From positions 1-64,000 of the IMG/VR virus record IMGVR_UViG_3300047483_000174: 64,000 nt of DNA. The stretch is one strand, 5' to 3'. Position 1 is the stretch's first letter. The number at the start of each line of letters is the position of its first letter. This stretch comes from a virus. A program made the translations under genes and the position numbers. Under the pieces are notes generated by a model that saw nothing but the letters and a program-made list of their open reading frames with translations, was not told the origin of the DNA and did not search any database. This document shows, piece by piece, positions 31,747-39,820 of this stretch.

Positions 31747-32148
31747 CTAAATATAATTATGTTTGATAATGAAAAAAAAGAATGGATACAAGAGAATTAC
31801 CCGTATTTCTCCTATATTCAATATGGCAAAAAAGATTACACATACTACCTCGGTATTTTAATTAATACCGACCCCACTATAACATCTTTATACAACTTTG
31901 AAAAGATTTCATCGCCAGACGAAAGAAAAAGTTTTGTAGAACTTGGTGAGCAATGGTGGTGGGAATCAAATAGACTTATTCCCATCAATATATTTTTAGG
32001 GGCGCAAATCTCCCCTTTCAAGTATTCAATAGTAAATATGAATACAAAAGATGTTGAGATATTGTGGGGTCCAGAAACAAGTCTTACAAATATTATACAG
32101 AAGCGTGTGAAGAGGCGTTCAATACAGCTTGTTCGCAAATTAGATTAA
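31744..32148 (+). CDS. Conserved hypothetical protein, 134 aa (plus strand)
   Basis: One of the few plus-strand genes. Aromatic and charged (QENYPYFSYIQYGKKDYTYYLG), then WWWESNRLIPINIFLGAQISPFKYS and KDVEILWGPETSLTN, a pattern I recall from other marine T4-like phages. The alternative start is ATG 31759 (MFDNEKKEW). No ribosome site is seen. It runs 56 bases into the convergent 32093-32704 gene. Function unknown. Confidence 0.65.
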   Translation: MLNIIMFDNEKKEWIQENYPYFSYIQYGKKDYTYYLGILINTDPTITSLYNFEKISSPDERKSFVELGEQWWWESNRLIPINIFLGAQISPFKYSIVNMNTKDVEILWGPETSLTNIIQKRVKRRSIQLVRKLD

Positions 32149-32704
32149 GTTGAACTACCACGGCAGTTGCATAAGAAATAGCATGTGATTTCTTGAAGTA
32201 GTAGCCTGTATCGTCATCTGGTTTTACCCAAACTTCTTGCATAATTGCTTGCCATCCCTGGCGAATAAGATGTTTCTTGGCTGGTCTTATAACTGCCAAA
32301 ACCGCAGCCAATTGTTCAATTGACTTCGGCTTCAATAAACTTACCGTATCATAATGATTATGAATATGAGCAAGTTGCGATACTATATCTTTCTCTTCTA
32401 ATAGTTCCCAAAACGGCTCGGTTGAAATCAAGCGGTCAAGATGTGCTTCATCCTTGATACCAGAATACAGACTGTTATTTAGAAAGTCTATCTTAAAATA
32501 TCCACGCTCTTCTGCTTGCCTAAAATCAATCGCAGCAAATCCAGTGAGAGGGTCATGTGGAATAGGATTGAAATACACACCACTATTATGTTTTTTCAAT
32601 ACGTTCTCTTGACGAGTAGTCGCTGGAATATGCTTTATGAACCGAAGAATATCGTCTCGGTTCACAAAGTCAATGTCAATGTCGGTTGAAATCTTCATTG
32701 CCAA
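32093..32704 (-). CDS. Miniature DnaE-like (C-family polymerase) protein
   Basis: 203 residues with three stretches that echo bacterial Pol III alpha in the same order: TDIDIDFVNRDDIL (7-20; palm PD-x-D-x-DF), RGYFKIDFLNNSLYSG (67-82; LVK-x-DFLGL), and YFKKSHAISYATAVV (169-183; FNKSHAAAYA). The PHP domain, fingers insertions and C-terminal domains of the ~1100-residue enzyme are absent. It may be a remnant, a non-catalytic palm or a family of its own. Overlaps the next gene by 10 bases, beside the small gene and PRTase. Similarity is by eye; activity is unproven. Confidence 0.6.
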   Translation of the reverse strand: MAMKISTDIDIDFVNRDDILRFIKHIPATTRQENVLKKHNSGVYFNPIPHDPLTGFAAIDFRQAEERGYFKIDFLNNSLYSGIKDEAHLDRLISTEPFWELLEEKDIVSQLAHIHNHYDTVSLLKPKSIEQLAAVLAVIRPAKKHLIRQGWQAIMQEVWVKPDDDTGYYFKKSHAISYATAVVVQLNLICEQAVLNASSHASV

Positions 32705-32982
32705 ACTACCAAAAAGTATGCGGCATCATCTGAACTCTTGAAATAGATGCGCCGTCTATAAAATACAAACTCATCCTGACAATTATCTTCACACCATATC
32801 ACATTACTGTTAACTGAATTTGGAATAAGTGTTTTTTGTGGCGGAAGTTTACCAAGATCAACTAACGTCCAAGATTCGTATTCATTGTGGCTGAACTCAC
32901 TCACATACCTACGTTGATTCTTCGATCTCTTTACGAGAGATCGAAGACGTTCAAGTGTAGATTGTGTGCGGGAGGAAGCCAT
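32695..32982 (-). CDS. Small hypothetical protein, 95 aa
   Basis: ATG 32982 overlaps the PRTase stop (TGATG), so the longer frame is rejected. Basic N-terminus (RTQSTLERLRSLVKRSKNQRR), then beta-rich WTLVDLGKLPPQKTL and FVFYRRRIYFKSSDDAAYFLVVW. Coupled to the DnaE-like gene downstream. Not recognised. Confidence 0.6.
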   Translation of the reverse strand: MASSRTQSTLERLRSLVKRSKNQRRYVSEFSHNEYESWTLVDLGKLPPQKTLIPNSVNSNVIWCEDNCQDEFVFYRRRIYFKSSDDAAYFLVVWQ

Positions 32983-33524
32983 CAACGTTCCCAAGGAAAC
33001 GATACCCATGTATCGTTGTCAACATCGTTAAACTCTTCGCACTGATAGTCCATTGAAACTTTTGAGTTTGCATTGTCAATCAATGCCGCGAAGCGAACAT
33101 TAGTATGCCATACTTCTTCCCATGCATCTGAGTTTGGCAAGCAAGATGAACTCCAATCCTTCATAATCCATTCCATAGCATCGCCGCCACGGTTGATGTC
33201 ATCAATGATTAGAATTTGCTTTCGTGCTTCAACGCTGGATTGGCCACCAGTGATTTGCCCTTCTGGCAATACAAACCCAAACGCATCTTCGCTCATCCAG
33301 CAATTAGTTTCAGTGTTTTCTTCCAGACCTTCTGTGGCAAGTTGAACACATAACGTGTGCATTGGTATACCAGATATATGCGACAACATAACGGCTGGAA
33401 CTAATCCACCTCGTGTAATCCCAACAATATAGTCTGGTCGCCAATTGTCTTTATACATTTGCATCGCAATATCGCGAACTGCACGTTCAACATCATCCCA
33501 TGTGTAATTTACTACTTTGGTCAT
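32982..33524 (-). CDS. Phosphoribosyltransferase
   Basis: 180 residues. DYIVGITRGGLVPAVMLSH is the first nucleotide-binding strand. QILIIDDINRGGDAMEWIM is the 13-residue PRPP signature (I-I-D-D-x-x-x-x-G). The hood resembles xanthine/hypoxanthine-type PRTases. It likely salvages purine bases into nucleotides for phage DNA synthesis. Overlaps the upstream gene by 4 bases, in the replication-side operon. Confidence 0.85.
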   Translation of the reverse strand: MTKVVNYTWDDVERAVRDIAMQMYKDNWRPDYIVGITRGGLVPAVMLSHISGIPMHTLCVQLATEGLEENTETNCWMSEDAFGFVLPEGQITGGQSSVEARKQILIIDDINRGGDAMEWIMKDWSSSCLPNSDAWEEVWHTNVRFAALIDNANSKVSMDYQCEEFNDVDNDTWVSFPWER

Positions 33525-33940
33525 TTTTCATCCTCAATTTCAGGTCCAAATAATAGAGATTCGGCAGCTTTGTATTGTGCATATAAATCTTGTAAAACTT
33601 GGTATTGTTCTAATAGTTTAGCATCAGGCACAAGAATTGTCAAGCGTTTCTCAATGGTTTCCAAACGTTCATGCAATTCAAAAAGATTGAAAGACTTATT
33701 GTAATTTTCGTTGACGCTAATATCCGTAGCGACAAAAGAAGACCCAGTATAAACTAACAGATTTCCAACATCTAATGCGCTTACGTCAAGAGTGTAGTTT
33801 GTATCAGAAGAGATATAATCTTCATCCGAAAACTCAGGTGTTCCATAGTATTCTTCTTTATTCAAACTTCCGAACTCCCTACGGGTCACAGTCTTGCCAC
33901 CATCGGGCGATTCATATATATACTTTACTTCTTCACTCAT
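33521..33940 (-). CDS. Coiled-coil protein, paralogue 1
   Basis: ATG 33940 (MSEEVKYIYES) is preferred; it overlaps the preceding stop by 8 bases, and longer frames begin at TTG. The C-terminal LFELHERLETIEKRLTIL, then LEQYQVLQDLYAQYKAAESLLFG is a coiled coil nearly shared with the upstream gene product. N-terminal half differs. The pair looks like an old tandem duplication. Confidence 0.65.
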   Translation of the reverse strand: MSEEVKYIYESPDGGKTVTRREFGSLNKEEYYGTPEFSDEDYISSDTNYTLDVSALDVGNLLVYTGSSFVATDISVNENYNKSFNLFELHERLETIEKRLTILVPDAKLLEQYQVLQDLYAQYKAAESLLFGPEIEDEK

Positions 33941-34355
33941 CGGCGTCATGTCCAAACAATAGTGCTTCCGCAGCTTTATACTGATTGTAGATTTCTTGAA
34001 GGATTTCCCACTTTTGTAGCATTTCTGGGTTTGGGTTCAAAACACAAAGACGTTCTTCCAGCATCTTTTCTAGACGATCAATCCGATTGACCAATGCCAT
34101 ATGTCTGATTTCCTCAACCGAAGTAGTCGACGTGGTGCCTCCTGTGTAAGTATAACGGTCATCCCACTGCTTACCATAATAATCACTTGGGTAGTAAACC
34201 GATTTTACGTGGTCACTTATGTTAGGAGTGGTATAAGTCCACGATGGTCCACCAGATGTGGATGCCGCACTGTTTAGCTTGTTGCTATTTGATTGAACCA
34301 TTTGTTGCATGTTTGCAATAAGTTCTTGAAGGCTGTAATCATTATCCATTGTCAT
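33933..34355 (-). CDS. Coiled-coil protein, paralogue 2
   Basis: 140 residues. The N-terminal half has SWTYTTPNISDHVKSVYYP and a Thr/Gly stretch. The C-terminal MALVNRIDRLEKMLEERLCVLNPNPEMLQKWEILQEIYNQYKAAEALLFG-type coiled coil (positions about 82-134) matches paralogue 1. Similar proteins occur in marine T4-like phages. A virion or assembly role is possible; none is proven. Overlaps the AbrB-like gene by 14 bases. Confidence 0.65.
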   Translation of the reverse strand: MTMDNDYSLQELIANMQQMVQSNSNKLNSAASTSGGPSWTYTTPNISDHVKSVYYPSDYYGKQWDDRYTYTGGTTSTTSVEEIRHMALVNRIDRLEKMLEERLCVLNPNPEMLQKWEILQEIYNQYKAAEALLFGHDADE

Positions 34356-34536
34356 TTTCCTTTTTTCTTAGAGTGAAAGTTCCATCGGAATTATCAAACC
34401 ATTCAATAACATCCCCAGGTGCCCATCCAACCTGATTGAGCATTTCTTCACTAAACTCGATAATCAAATCTTCTTCTTTACCATTTTTCATGACAGTCGC
34501 CAACCAGCGATTGTCTCCTATTTTTTCTACGTTCAT
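34342..34536 (-). CDS. AbrB/MazE-like small protein, 64 aa
   Basis: Sequence NVEKIGDNRWLATV, then SEEMLNQVGWAPGDVIEWFDNSDGTFTLRKK, has the swapped-hairpin pattern (L-x-x-x-G-x-x-x-GD...F-x-L) of SpoVT/AbrB DNA-binding proteins. It could be an antitoxin or a phage regulator. No toxin gene is obvious beside it. Overlaps neighbours by 14 and 4 bases. Confidence 0.65.
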   Translation of the reverse strand: MNVEKIGDNRWLATVMKNGKEEDLIIEFSEEMLNQVGWAPGDVIEWFDNSDGTFTLRKKENDNG

Positions 34537-35207
34537 AATCCCGCTTTCTCTAATACATTCCGAACAAAGTTCACATCATCTTTGCGAACTTGAAACTTTC
34601 TGGTCCAGAACTCTGGGTCCATATAGTCGTTTACCAATTTTAATTCTTGGTCGGAAAACTCACTTAGGAGTTCCACACCAGAATCGCAGTTAAAAATAAT
34701 CCAAGGGCTAATACGTCCAGACCGTATCCAGTAGATAATACGCGACCGACTATTCTCCCGAAAGAATACATTAAACGGTTTATCATTCTCATTCCCCCAT
34801 TCTTGCATCAATATGATACCACGTTCCAATGCCCTCTCCGCAGTTTCCTTTTTATTCAATTCATGAATATATGTTTCATACACTGCTTCGTTGCACCATT
34901 TGTCCACTGGGACACTTGAACGAATAACAAAGTCAATAAAGTTCTCAGGGTCAACCGCATTGATATGCAACATGTGCCTTCCAAACTTAGTGAAGGCGGT
35001 ATAATACTGAGAACTGGCAAACTGTTCGTATGTCTTTTCTTTCTTTTCTCCCATAGAGATTTCGTAGAACCTACGAAATGCCAAGAAGCCAAGAACAACA
35101 TACTTTTCATCCTTGTTCAGCCACCTACGCTTTTGTTCACATAGATGTGCCGACAAGGTTCGTTCTCGCTGGAACGTCTTAGAGCAAAACTGACAAGTGA
35201 AACTCAT
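34533..35207 (-). CDS. C2H2 zinc-finger protein, 224 aa
   Basis: FTCQFCSKTFQRERTLSAHLC at the N-terminus is a C2H2-type finger (C-x2-C...H-x-C). The remaining 190 residues are helical with many aromatics (EFWTRKF, YWIRSGRISPWIIFN). Such proteins recur near replication genes in marine T4-like phages. Likely DNA- or protein-binding. Overlaps both neighbours by 4 bases. Confidence 0.7.
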   Translation of the reverse strand: MSFTCQFCSKTFQRERTLSAHLCEQKRRWLNKDEKYVVLGFLAFRRFYEISMGEKKEKTYEQFASSQYYTAFTKFGRHMLHINAVDPENFIDFVIRSSVPVDKWCNEAVYETYIHELNKKETAERALERGIILMQEWGNENDKPFNVFFRENSRSRIIYWIRSGRISPWIIFNCDSGVELLSEFSDQELKLVNDYMDPEFWTRKFQVRKDDVNFVRNVLEKAGL

Positions 35208-35689
35208 TTCGCCTTGCCTTTCTTTGATGTTTTGCCAAATATATCATTAATTTCGCCATCTGTCAATCCCATACTGACTGCCAGAGACATTAGCTCCTTA
35301 GTGGAGTTCATCTTGCAAAACAACTCTACCTCGTCAGACTTGAAATGGGGATACACCGACATAACAAACTGCGACACTTTGTCTTTTGTCTTGTTGCTGT
35401 GTGGCGGTTTGATCCATTCATGATACTGCCCCTTGCCTGTTCCAGTGAGGCACATTAGACGCCACATCAAATCATCATCTTTGTAAAGGTCAAGATAATG
35501 CTTATTGACAAACTCGTTTGTGTTCAGCAACGCATCGTCTTGGCCTTTACCTTTGACGCTACTTGCATAACGCAACGTGAGCCAGCTTGACCAAGATTTT
35601 CTTTCCTCATCGGTCAGGTTCTTATACCAGTCAAAGTCCTGCCGATCTAACGCAGCAAGCATATCATTGAGAGGAATCTGTTTAGCCAA
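35204..35689 (-). CDS. Conserved hypothetical protein, 161 aa
   Basis: Helical protein with DRQDFDWYKNLTDEERKSWSSW and LMWRLMCLTGTGKGQYHEWI, motifs I recall from conserved but uncharacterised T4-like genes. The Lys-rich end (KTSKKGKAK) suggests nucleic-acid contact. It lies in the same coupled run as the zinc-finger and small genes. A helper role in replication is a guess. Confidence 0.6.
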   Translation of the reverse strand: MAKQIPLNDMLAALDRQDFDWYKNLTDEERKSWSSWLTLRYASSVKGKGQDDALLNTNEFVNKHYLDLYKDDDLMWRLMCLTGTGKGQYHEWIKPPHSNKTKDKVSQFVMSVYPHFKSDEVELFCKMNSTKELMSLAVSMGLTDGEINDIFGKTSKKGKAK

Positions 35690-35918
35690 AGTTCATTACT
35701 CCTTGCATCTTTTCTATTGTTACATCAAACATAAGTGAAATGTATGAGCAGTCTTGTAACGTCATCTTCTCAAATACATATATGCACCCGTTGTTGGATT
35801 CTATTATCTTTGAGTATGGTCGCATACGGTTTTTATATATGAAGGCTTCAAATGAAGCGGATGCAGTGAACGACACATACAAACTTACATCATACAAAGT
35901 GTCGCTGTCCGCTAACAT
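35682..35918 (-). CDS. Small hypothetical protein, 78 aa
   Basis: Overlaps its neighbours by 8 and 29 bases. Beta-type sequence (DVSLYVSFTASASFEAFIYK, CIYVFEKMTLQDCSYISLMF). A shorter start would reduce the 29-base overlap. Not recognised; support is position and composition only. Confidence 0.45.
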   Translation of the reverse strand: MLADSDTLYDVSLYVSFTASASFEAFIYKNRMRPYSKIIESNNGCIYVFEKMTLQDCSYISLMFDVTIEKMQGVMNFG

Positions 35919-36150
35919 AGTTTATCCTTCCTCCAAACATCATACAAAACGTAGCCGCATCCAACTCATGTTCAAATGCAAAATAACAAGCAATATCCAT
36001 CTTGTCCTGCACAGAACCAGGCAGATATCCTATATCTCTCTGGTCATATATATCGTCCTTGTATGAAGTGGCATACGAAATACCAGCGTTGTCACACCAG
36101 TTTCTTGCCTCTTTCATAGATTCGCGATTAGCTTTGTATATGATTTTATA
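35890..36150 (-). CDS. Small hypothetical protein, 86 aa
   Basis: ATG 36150 (MYKIIYKANRESMKEARNW) lies 2 bases after the preceding stop and is preferred to the longer frame. It contains WCDNAGISYATSY, YLPGSVQDKMDIACYFAFEHE and TFCMMFG. No family known. Coupled in the operon between UvsW and the zinc-finger gene. Confidence 0.55.
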   Translation of the reverse strand, partial: YKIIYKANRESMKEARNWCDNAGISYATSYKDDIYDQRDIGYLPGSVQDKMDIACYFAFEHELDAATFCMMFGGRINYVSGQRHFV

Positions 36151-36152
36151 CA

Positions 36153-36617
36153 TTAGAAGAAGTCGTAGCTGTTCAATACATCTGGTATACGGTTCATATC
36201 CTTCACGAAATATGCACAACGAGGGCTGGATTTATGTTCGAGTGGTATTGCCAGTATATGCCCATATTTGAGTTTTGGCAAGAACCATTTTACATCAGCA
36301 AAAATATTATTCACACGGATTGGTGCCCATTCTTGGGAAAATCCATTCAGCGGGTTCGTAATAATCGTCTGAAAGTCTCGTTCATTAATACTTGTGAGTG
36401 GAACAAATTCCAATTGCCCCAAGTCACGGTCACCAATCAAAATGTTCCAATCAAGTGGCATTTCAATGACATGATTGCCAATTGACAAACTGATGCTTGG
36501 CGTATTAAAGGTCTCAATAAAGACCAATGGGATAAAAAAGAAGTCTGGTTCTGATTTGTCCGACACATCCATGACACAATAACGAATATCTTCTATTTCA
36601 TCAGGAAGGTCATTCAT
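36153..36617 (-). CDS. Conserved hypothetical protein, 154 aa
   Basis: Beta-rich: YCVMDVSDKSEP, SISLSIGNHVIEMPLDWNILIGD, EFVPLTSINERDF, then WAPIRVNNIFADVKWFLPKLKYGHILAIPLE. I recall this pattern, with LPK-x-KYG-H-x-LA-x-PL, as a conserved gene of marine T4-like phages next to uvsW. Function unknown. Confidence 0.65.
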   Translation of the reverse strand: MNDLPDEIEDIRYCVMDVSDKSEPDFFFIPLVFIETFNTPSISLSIGNHVIEMPLDWNILIGDRDLGQLEFVPLTSINERDFQTIITNPLNGFSQEWAPIRVNNIFADVKWFLPKLKYGHILAIPLEHKSSPRCAYFVKDMNRIPDVLNSYDFF

Positions 36618-36664
36618 TTCAAAACAAGTATTTTCGGGGGTTAGTATTTTAATTTTTCTTCTCC

Positions 36665-38116
36665 TTAGTAAGTAACTTTGTTGACACGATAGGGATACTC
36701 TGCATCGGCATAATATTTCTTTCGTTCCGTCAAATGACGCTTACTGAACTTACACCGACTTGTGAAGTCCCATATCTGAACAAAGTCTTTGTCTTTCGCT
36801 GTCCGAACACCACGCCCAATAGACTGAATTACCCGAACAAACGATTTTCCTGGTTCAATCATAACCAGATTGAATATTCGTGGAATGTTGAGGCCCACCG
36901 CAGCAACCCCATATGTGGCAACCGTAATGCTGTTAATAGACTGATTGATTTCATCATATTCATTTTGGCGGTCATCAGTTTTCATCTTGCCACTGACAAA
37001 TACCGTTCCTAGTGGAAGCCGTTCTATCAACGCATTACCAGCCGCCAAACGGTCTACAAGAACAAGCGTGTTGCCTGTATTTGAGATTTCCATAATCTTC
37101 TGTGCCATGTAATCGGCACGTTTCGCATCTTCCAGCAGAAACTTGAGTTCTGATTGATAGTTATTATACTCAGCCGTTTCTTGCGTTTGTATAATCTCTA
37201 CGTGACATTTAGACAATACGCCTTCGTCTTGCAGAGTCTTTGCACTCAACTGGTGAATAACCTTACCAAGACTTGCGTTGATTGACGCTACATCCCACTC
37301 GCCTTTCGGAATGGTTCCAGTAAGTCCCCAACGCAATGGGACATTCGCAAATACACCAGTCAGAAGTTCCTTCAGAACGTCTGCTTTTGCCTGATGGACT
37401 TCATCTACGATAACACATACCACGCCATCAATGAAGTCTTGTATATCAGCTTTGCCTTCCTTGGTTTGCTTCAATAGCGAGTTCAATGATTGCCAAGTGC
37501 AAACAGTATGAGTCTTTCCTATGTCTTTCTTGTCACCAAAATAAACACCATAATCCAACCCGCAGTTTTCATAATCCTTAGCGGTTTGTTTCACAAGGTC
37601 TTTGTTTGGAACGATTACGATTGACCTACCATGCTTTTCTACCATACTCGCCATGGTGGCAGTCATAATGGTCTTACCAGCGCCAGTGGCGACTTCCTGT
37701 AATGCCTGTGGGTTCTCAATGAACTTGTTGATGATTTCTACTTGGTAGTCACGCAGACGAATAAGTTCGCCCTCATGCTTATGTCCTTTTGGCCATGTCT
37801 TGTCGCCCCAATAGTCTTCTGCAATCTGGTCAAATTCCAGAGTGCCATGGTTCATACGATTGTCTTCAATCTCAAACTCATAGCCAGCATCTACAATAAT
37901 AGGAACAATATCATCCAAAAGGTTCAGATATGTTCTACCGCCCACGTCACAGAACCGAACTGTTCCATCCCATCTGCCAAGTTTATAGGCAGGGGTGTGG
38001 AAAGCATGGGGAAGAAAGAACTTCAATTTGTCTGAGCACTTACGTCTGGTTGATGGGTCAAGCCCATCCAACTTTATGTTTACCTCATCTTTGATTACTA
38101 TTTTACATTTTTTCAT
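36665..38116 (-). CDS. uvsW: UvsW-type DNA/RNA helicase (SF2)
   Basis: 483 residues from ATG 38116, which has GAGG 8 bases upstream; the upstream extension has no site. The N-terminal domain (MKKCKIVIKDEVNIKLDG, ...AYKLGRWDGTVRF) matches UvsW's accessory domain. Motif I is EVATGAGKTIMTA, motif II IVDEVHQAK, motif III GLTGTIP, motif VI QSIGRGVRT. In T4 UvsW drives branch migration, unwinds R-loops and shifts replication from origin to recombination mode. A sigma70-like promoter precedes it. Confidence 0.9.
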   Translation of the reverse strand: MKKCKIVIKDEVNIKLDGLDPSTRRKCSDKLKFFLPHAFHTPAYKLGRWDGTVRFCDVGGRTYLNLLDDIVPIIVDAGYEFEIEDNRMNHGTLEFDQIAEDYWGDKTWPKGHKHEGELIRLRDYQVEIINKFIENPQALQEVATGAGKTIMTATMASMVEKHGRSIVIVPNKDLVKQTAKDYENCGLDYGVYFGDKKDIGKTHTVCTWQSLNSLLKQTKEGKADIQDFIDGVVCVIVDEVHQAKADVLKELLTGVFANVPLRWGLTGTIPKGEWDVASINASLGKVIHQLSAKTLQDEGVLSKCHVEIIQTQETAEYNNYQSELKFLLEDAKRADYMAQKIMEISNTGNTLVLVDRLAAGNALIERLPLGTVFVSGKMKTDDRQNEYDEINQSINSITVATYGVAAVGLNIPRIFNLVMIEPGKSFVRVIQSIGRGVRTAKDKDFVQIWDFTSRCKFSKRHLTERKKYYADAEYPYRVNKVTY

Positions 38117-38138
38117 GTATACCCTCAACGTTTCATAT

Positions 38139-38167
38139 AATATACCATAATAAGTCTTTGATTTCAA
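38139..38167 (-). promoter_or_regulatory. Sigma70-like promoter for uvsW
   Basis: TTGAAA (38162-38167), 17-base spacer, TATATT (38139-38144). No CGAATC element, so it may be a middle or host-type promoter. Confidence 0.5.
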
Positions 38168-38170
38168 TAG

Positions 38171-38198
38171 AAAAACGATCCCCGAAGGGATCGTTTTT
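38171..38198 (-). terminator. Rho-independent terminator
   Basis: AAAAACGATCCC-CGAA-GGGATCGTTTTT perfect stem-loop. It closes the early AAA gene. Confidence 0.9.
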
Positions 38199-38219
38199 GA
38201 AGTTTATTTCAACTCAGAG

Positions 38220-39206
38220 TTACTTGCAGCAAGTCAGGTTGGCAGTCCGTTCCCAAGATTGCGGCATCGCTTTGCGAAGGTCAGCAATCTTGGTGATCAT
38301 ACGGAGAGAGATTTCACGCAGACGAGATTGGTTGACTTCCATATAGGACATAATCTCATGTTGTTCTTGGTCCGAGAAACCGTAGGAATTCAGCATACCT
38401 TGACGGACAATCTGTTTGCACCGCAGGAGTTTGTCACGAGTCGTGCTGATGGTCAAATCCAGATAGTGGCAACGCGACATGATTGCTTCAAGGTGGTCCT
38501 TGATTTTGGAGGATTTCACCTTGTCAAACTTCAAGTTGGTGATGAAGATGACCGAACCTTTGAACTCAAATTGGTCAGGAACCCCCTCGCGGCGCAAAAA
38601 GTGAGAGTCCGAGTGCCAAGAGATTTTACGCTTCTTGCCACTGTCCAGAGCAGCTTTGAGAATATTCAAAGCATCTTCGTTGAACAGGATGGAGTCGCAG
38701 TCATCAAGCACCACGATATTCTTTTCATCGCTGTATTTGTAAAGCGTGGAATACAGACCGATGGGCGACATGGTTCCCTTCACAAACGTGTGGCGCAGGG
38801 GACGGTCAGCCATAATGTCAAACAACGAGTCTTGCTCAAGAACCTGTTCCACACCATAGGTTTTACCAACGCCGGGAGGTCCAGAAACGACCATGCCACG
38901 CACGACACCATCAATGGTAGCGCCCGTCATATCATCAAGAATTTTGAAACGTTCAGCAATACGTTCAATCGCTTCTTCGTCACTTTCAGTCACACAGGCA
39001 GTTTCGCCCGCTTCACCATCAATCGAAACGTCATCTTCCGATTCAACACGAATACGAATCTTGGGCTTCTTGACTGCACTGTCAGAAGCATCAACCGTAA
39101 TGAAAAACCCGCCCTTGGCAGAAGGTTTCAAACCCTGCACCAAAGGAAACGAACCAGAAATCGGTTGGTTGTTATACGAACCGTTTTCAATGTGGGCAAT
39201 CTGCAT
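38220..39206 (-). CDS. AAA+ ATPase under an early promoter
   Basis: 328 residues. Walker A VSGPPGVGKTYGVEQ (about 110-124), Walker B NIVVLDDCDSILF, sensor region GSVIFITNLKF with the usual N, and an arginine-finger candidate in AIMSRCHYLDL. The first 100 residues are acidic and beta-rich (VRVESEDDVSIDGEAGET). Not the gp44 clamp-loader pattern. It is transcribed alone from an early promoter and terminated cleanly. G+C is higher than in the late genes. A remodelling ATPase acting on host machinery or phage DNA is possible. Confidence 0.8.
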   Translation of the reverse strand: MQIAHIENGSYNNQPISGSFPLVQGLKPSAKGGFFITVDASDSAVKKPKIRIRVESEDDVSIDGEAGETACVTESDEEAIERIAERFKILDDMTGATIDGVVRGMVVSGPPGVGKTYGVEQVLEQDSLFDIMADRPLRHTFVKGTMSPIGLYSTLYKYSDEKNIVVLDDCDSILFNEDALNILKAALDSGKKRKISWHSDSHFLRREGVPDQFEFKGSVIFITNLKFDKVKSSKIKDHLEAIMSRCHYLDLTISTTRDKLLRCKQIVRQGMLNSYGFSDQEQHEIMSYMEVNQSRLREISLRMITKIADLRKAMPQSWERTANLTCCK

Positions 39207-39236
39207 TGTGTTCCTCTTTCTCTTGCTTACAGGATA

Positions 39237-39265
39237 TGTATACAGTGATTCGTCAGGAATGTCAA
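39237..39265 (-). promoter_or_regulatory. Early promoter (CGAATC class)
   Basis: TTGACA (39260-39265), 17-base spacer with CGAATC at positions 8-13, TATACA (39237-39242). Confidence 0.85.
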
Positions 39266-39268
39266 GCG

Positions 39269-39424
39269 TTATTCGTCATCGCACATGCCCGTAACCGCTG
39301 CAATCGCAGCGTTCTTTCCAAGAAAGAAAGTGCTCCACCCACACTTGCTAATGGTGTAATATTGCACCGAAAGTCCGATAAGCAAGAAAAAAGCAATCAT
39401 TACTGCGGCGGCAAAACGAGTCAT
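39269..39424 (-). CDS. Small membrane protein, 51 aa
   Basis: ATG 39424 with AAGGAA upstream gives MTRFAAAVMIAFFLLIGLSV, a signal-anchor or signal peptide, followed by a short Cys-containing tail (KCGWST, GMCDDE). The upstream extension is rejected. Encoded in an early transcript from 39764. Not recognised; may be a membrane-active early peptide. Confidence 0.6.
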   Translation of the reverse strand: MTRFAAAVMIAFFLLIGLSVQYYTISKCGWSTFFLGKNAAIAAVTGMCDDE

Positions 39425-39452
39425 TATGGTTTCCTTATTGATTGTGTTGATT

Positions 39453-39737
39453 TTAACCGACTTGACCGTCGATAATGCCAACGAGGTCTTCGGCATACAC
39501 GCCGTTTACCTCTTTGTCAACCTTCCAGTCAAGGTTTCGGATACGGGCGAACTGAACGTTGTAAAGGTCCATACCTTCGTCATACTTGATGTAGACGTAG
39601 CCTTTCCATTTGACCAGACCAGAAGTTTTGAACTTCAATCCATCGCCCATACCAACAAAATCTTTTGCACCCCATGCCATAAAGGCGCGGCGGTCAAGAG
39701 CACGAATTTGGTCACGAATGATGGTGGCTACGTTCAT
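39453..39737 (-). CDS. Conserved small early protein, 94 aa
   Basis: DQIRALDRRAFMAWGAKDFVG, LKFKTSGLVKWKGYVYIKYDEGMDLYNVQF and YAEDLVGIIDGQVG form a pattern I recall from many T4-like phages as a conserved gene of unknown function. Directly under an early promoter at 39764. The KGYVYIKY strand suggests a small beta barrel. Confidence 0.7.
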   Translation of the reverse strand: MNVATIIRDQIRALDRRAFMAWGAKDFVGMGDGLKFKTSGLVKWKGYVYIKYDEGMDLYNVQFARIRNLDWKVDKEVNGVYAEDLVGIIDGQVG

Positions 39738-39763
39738 CGGTTTTCCCTCTTGGTTACAGATTA

Positions 39764-39792
39764 TGTATATCTCGATTCGTTGGGAATGTCAA
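39764..39792 (-). promoter_or_regulatory. Early promoter (CGAATC class)
   Basis: TTGACA (39787-39792), 17-base spacer with CGAATC, TATACA (39764-39769). It starts immediately after the terminator at 39795. Confidence 0.85.
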
Positions 39793-39794
39793 TG

Positions 39795-39820
39795 AATAAT
39801 CGCCCAAAAGGGCGATTATT
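39795..39820 (-). terminator. Rho-independent terminator
   Basis: AATAATCGCCC-AAAA-GGGCGATTATT stem-loop directly after the stop at 39821. Confidence 0.88.

Noticed and set aside
38220-39206. Assignment as gp44 clamp loader
   Set aside because: The motif context and acidic N-terminus do not fit gp44, and a gp62 partner is not adjacent.
38259-39248. A 329-codon plus-strand open frame opposite the AAA ATPase gene
   Set aside because: It is antisense to a gene with perfect Walker motifs, has no ribosome site and its composition mirrors the codon bias of the minus-strand gene.
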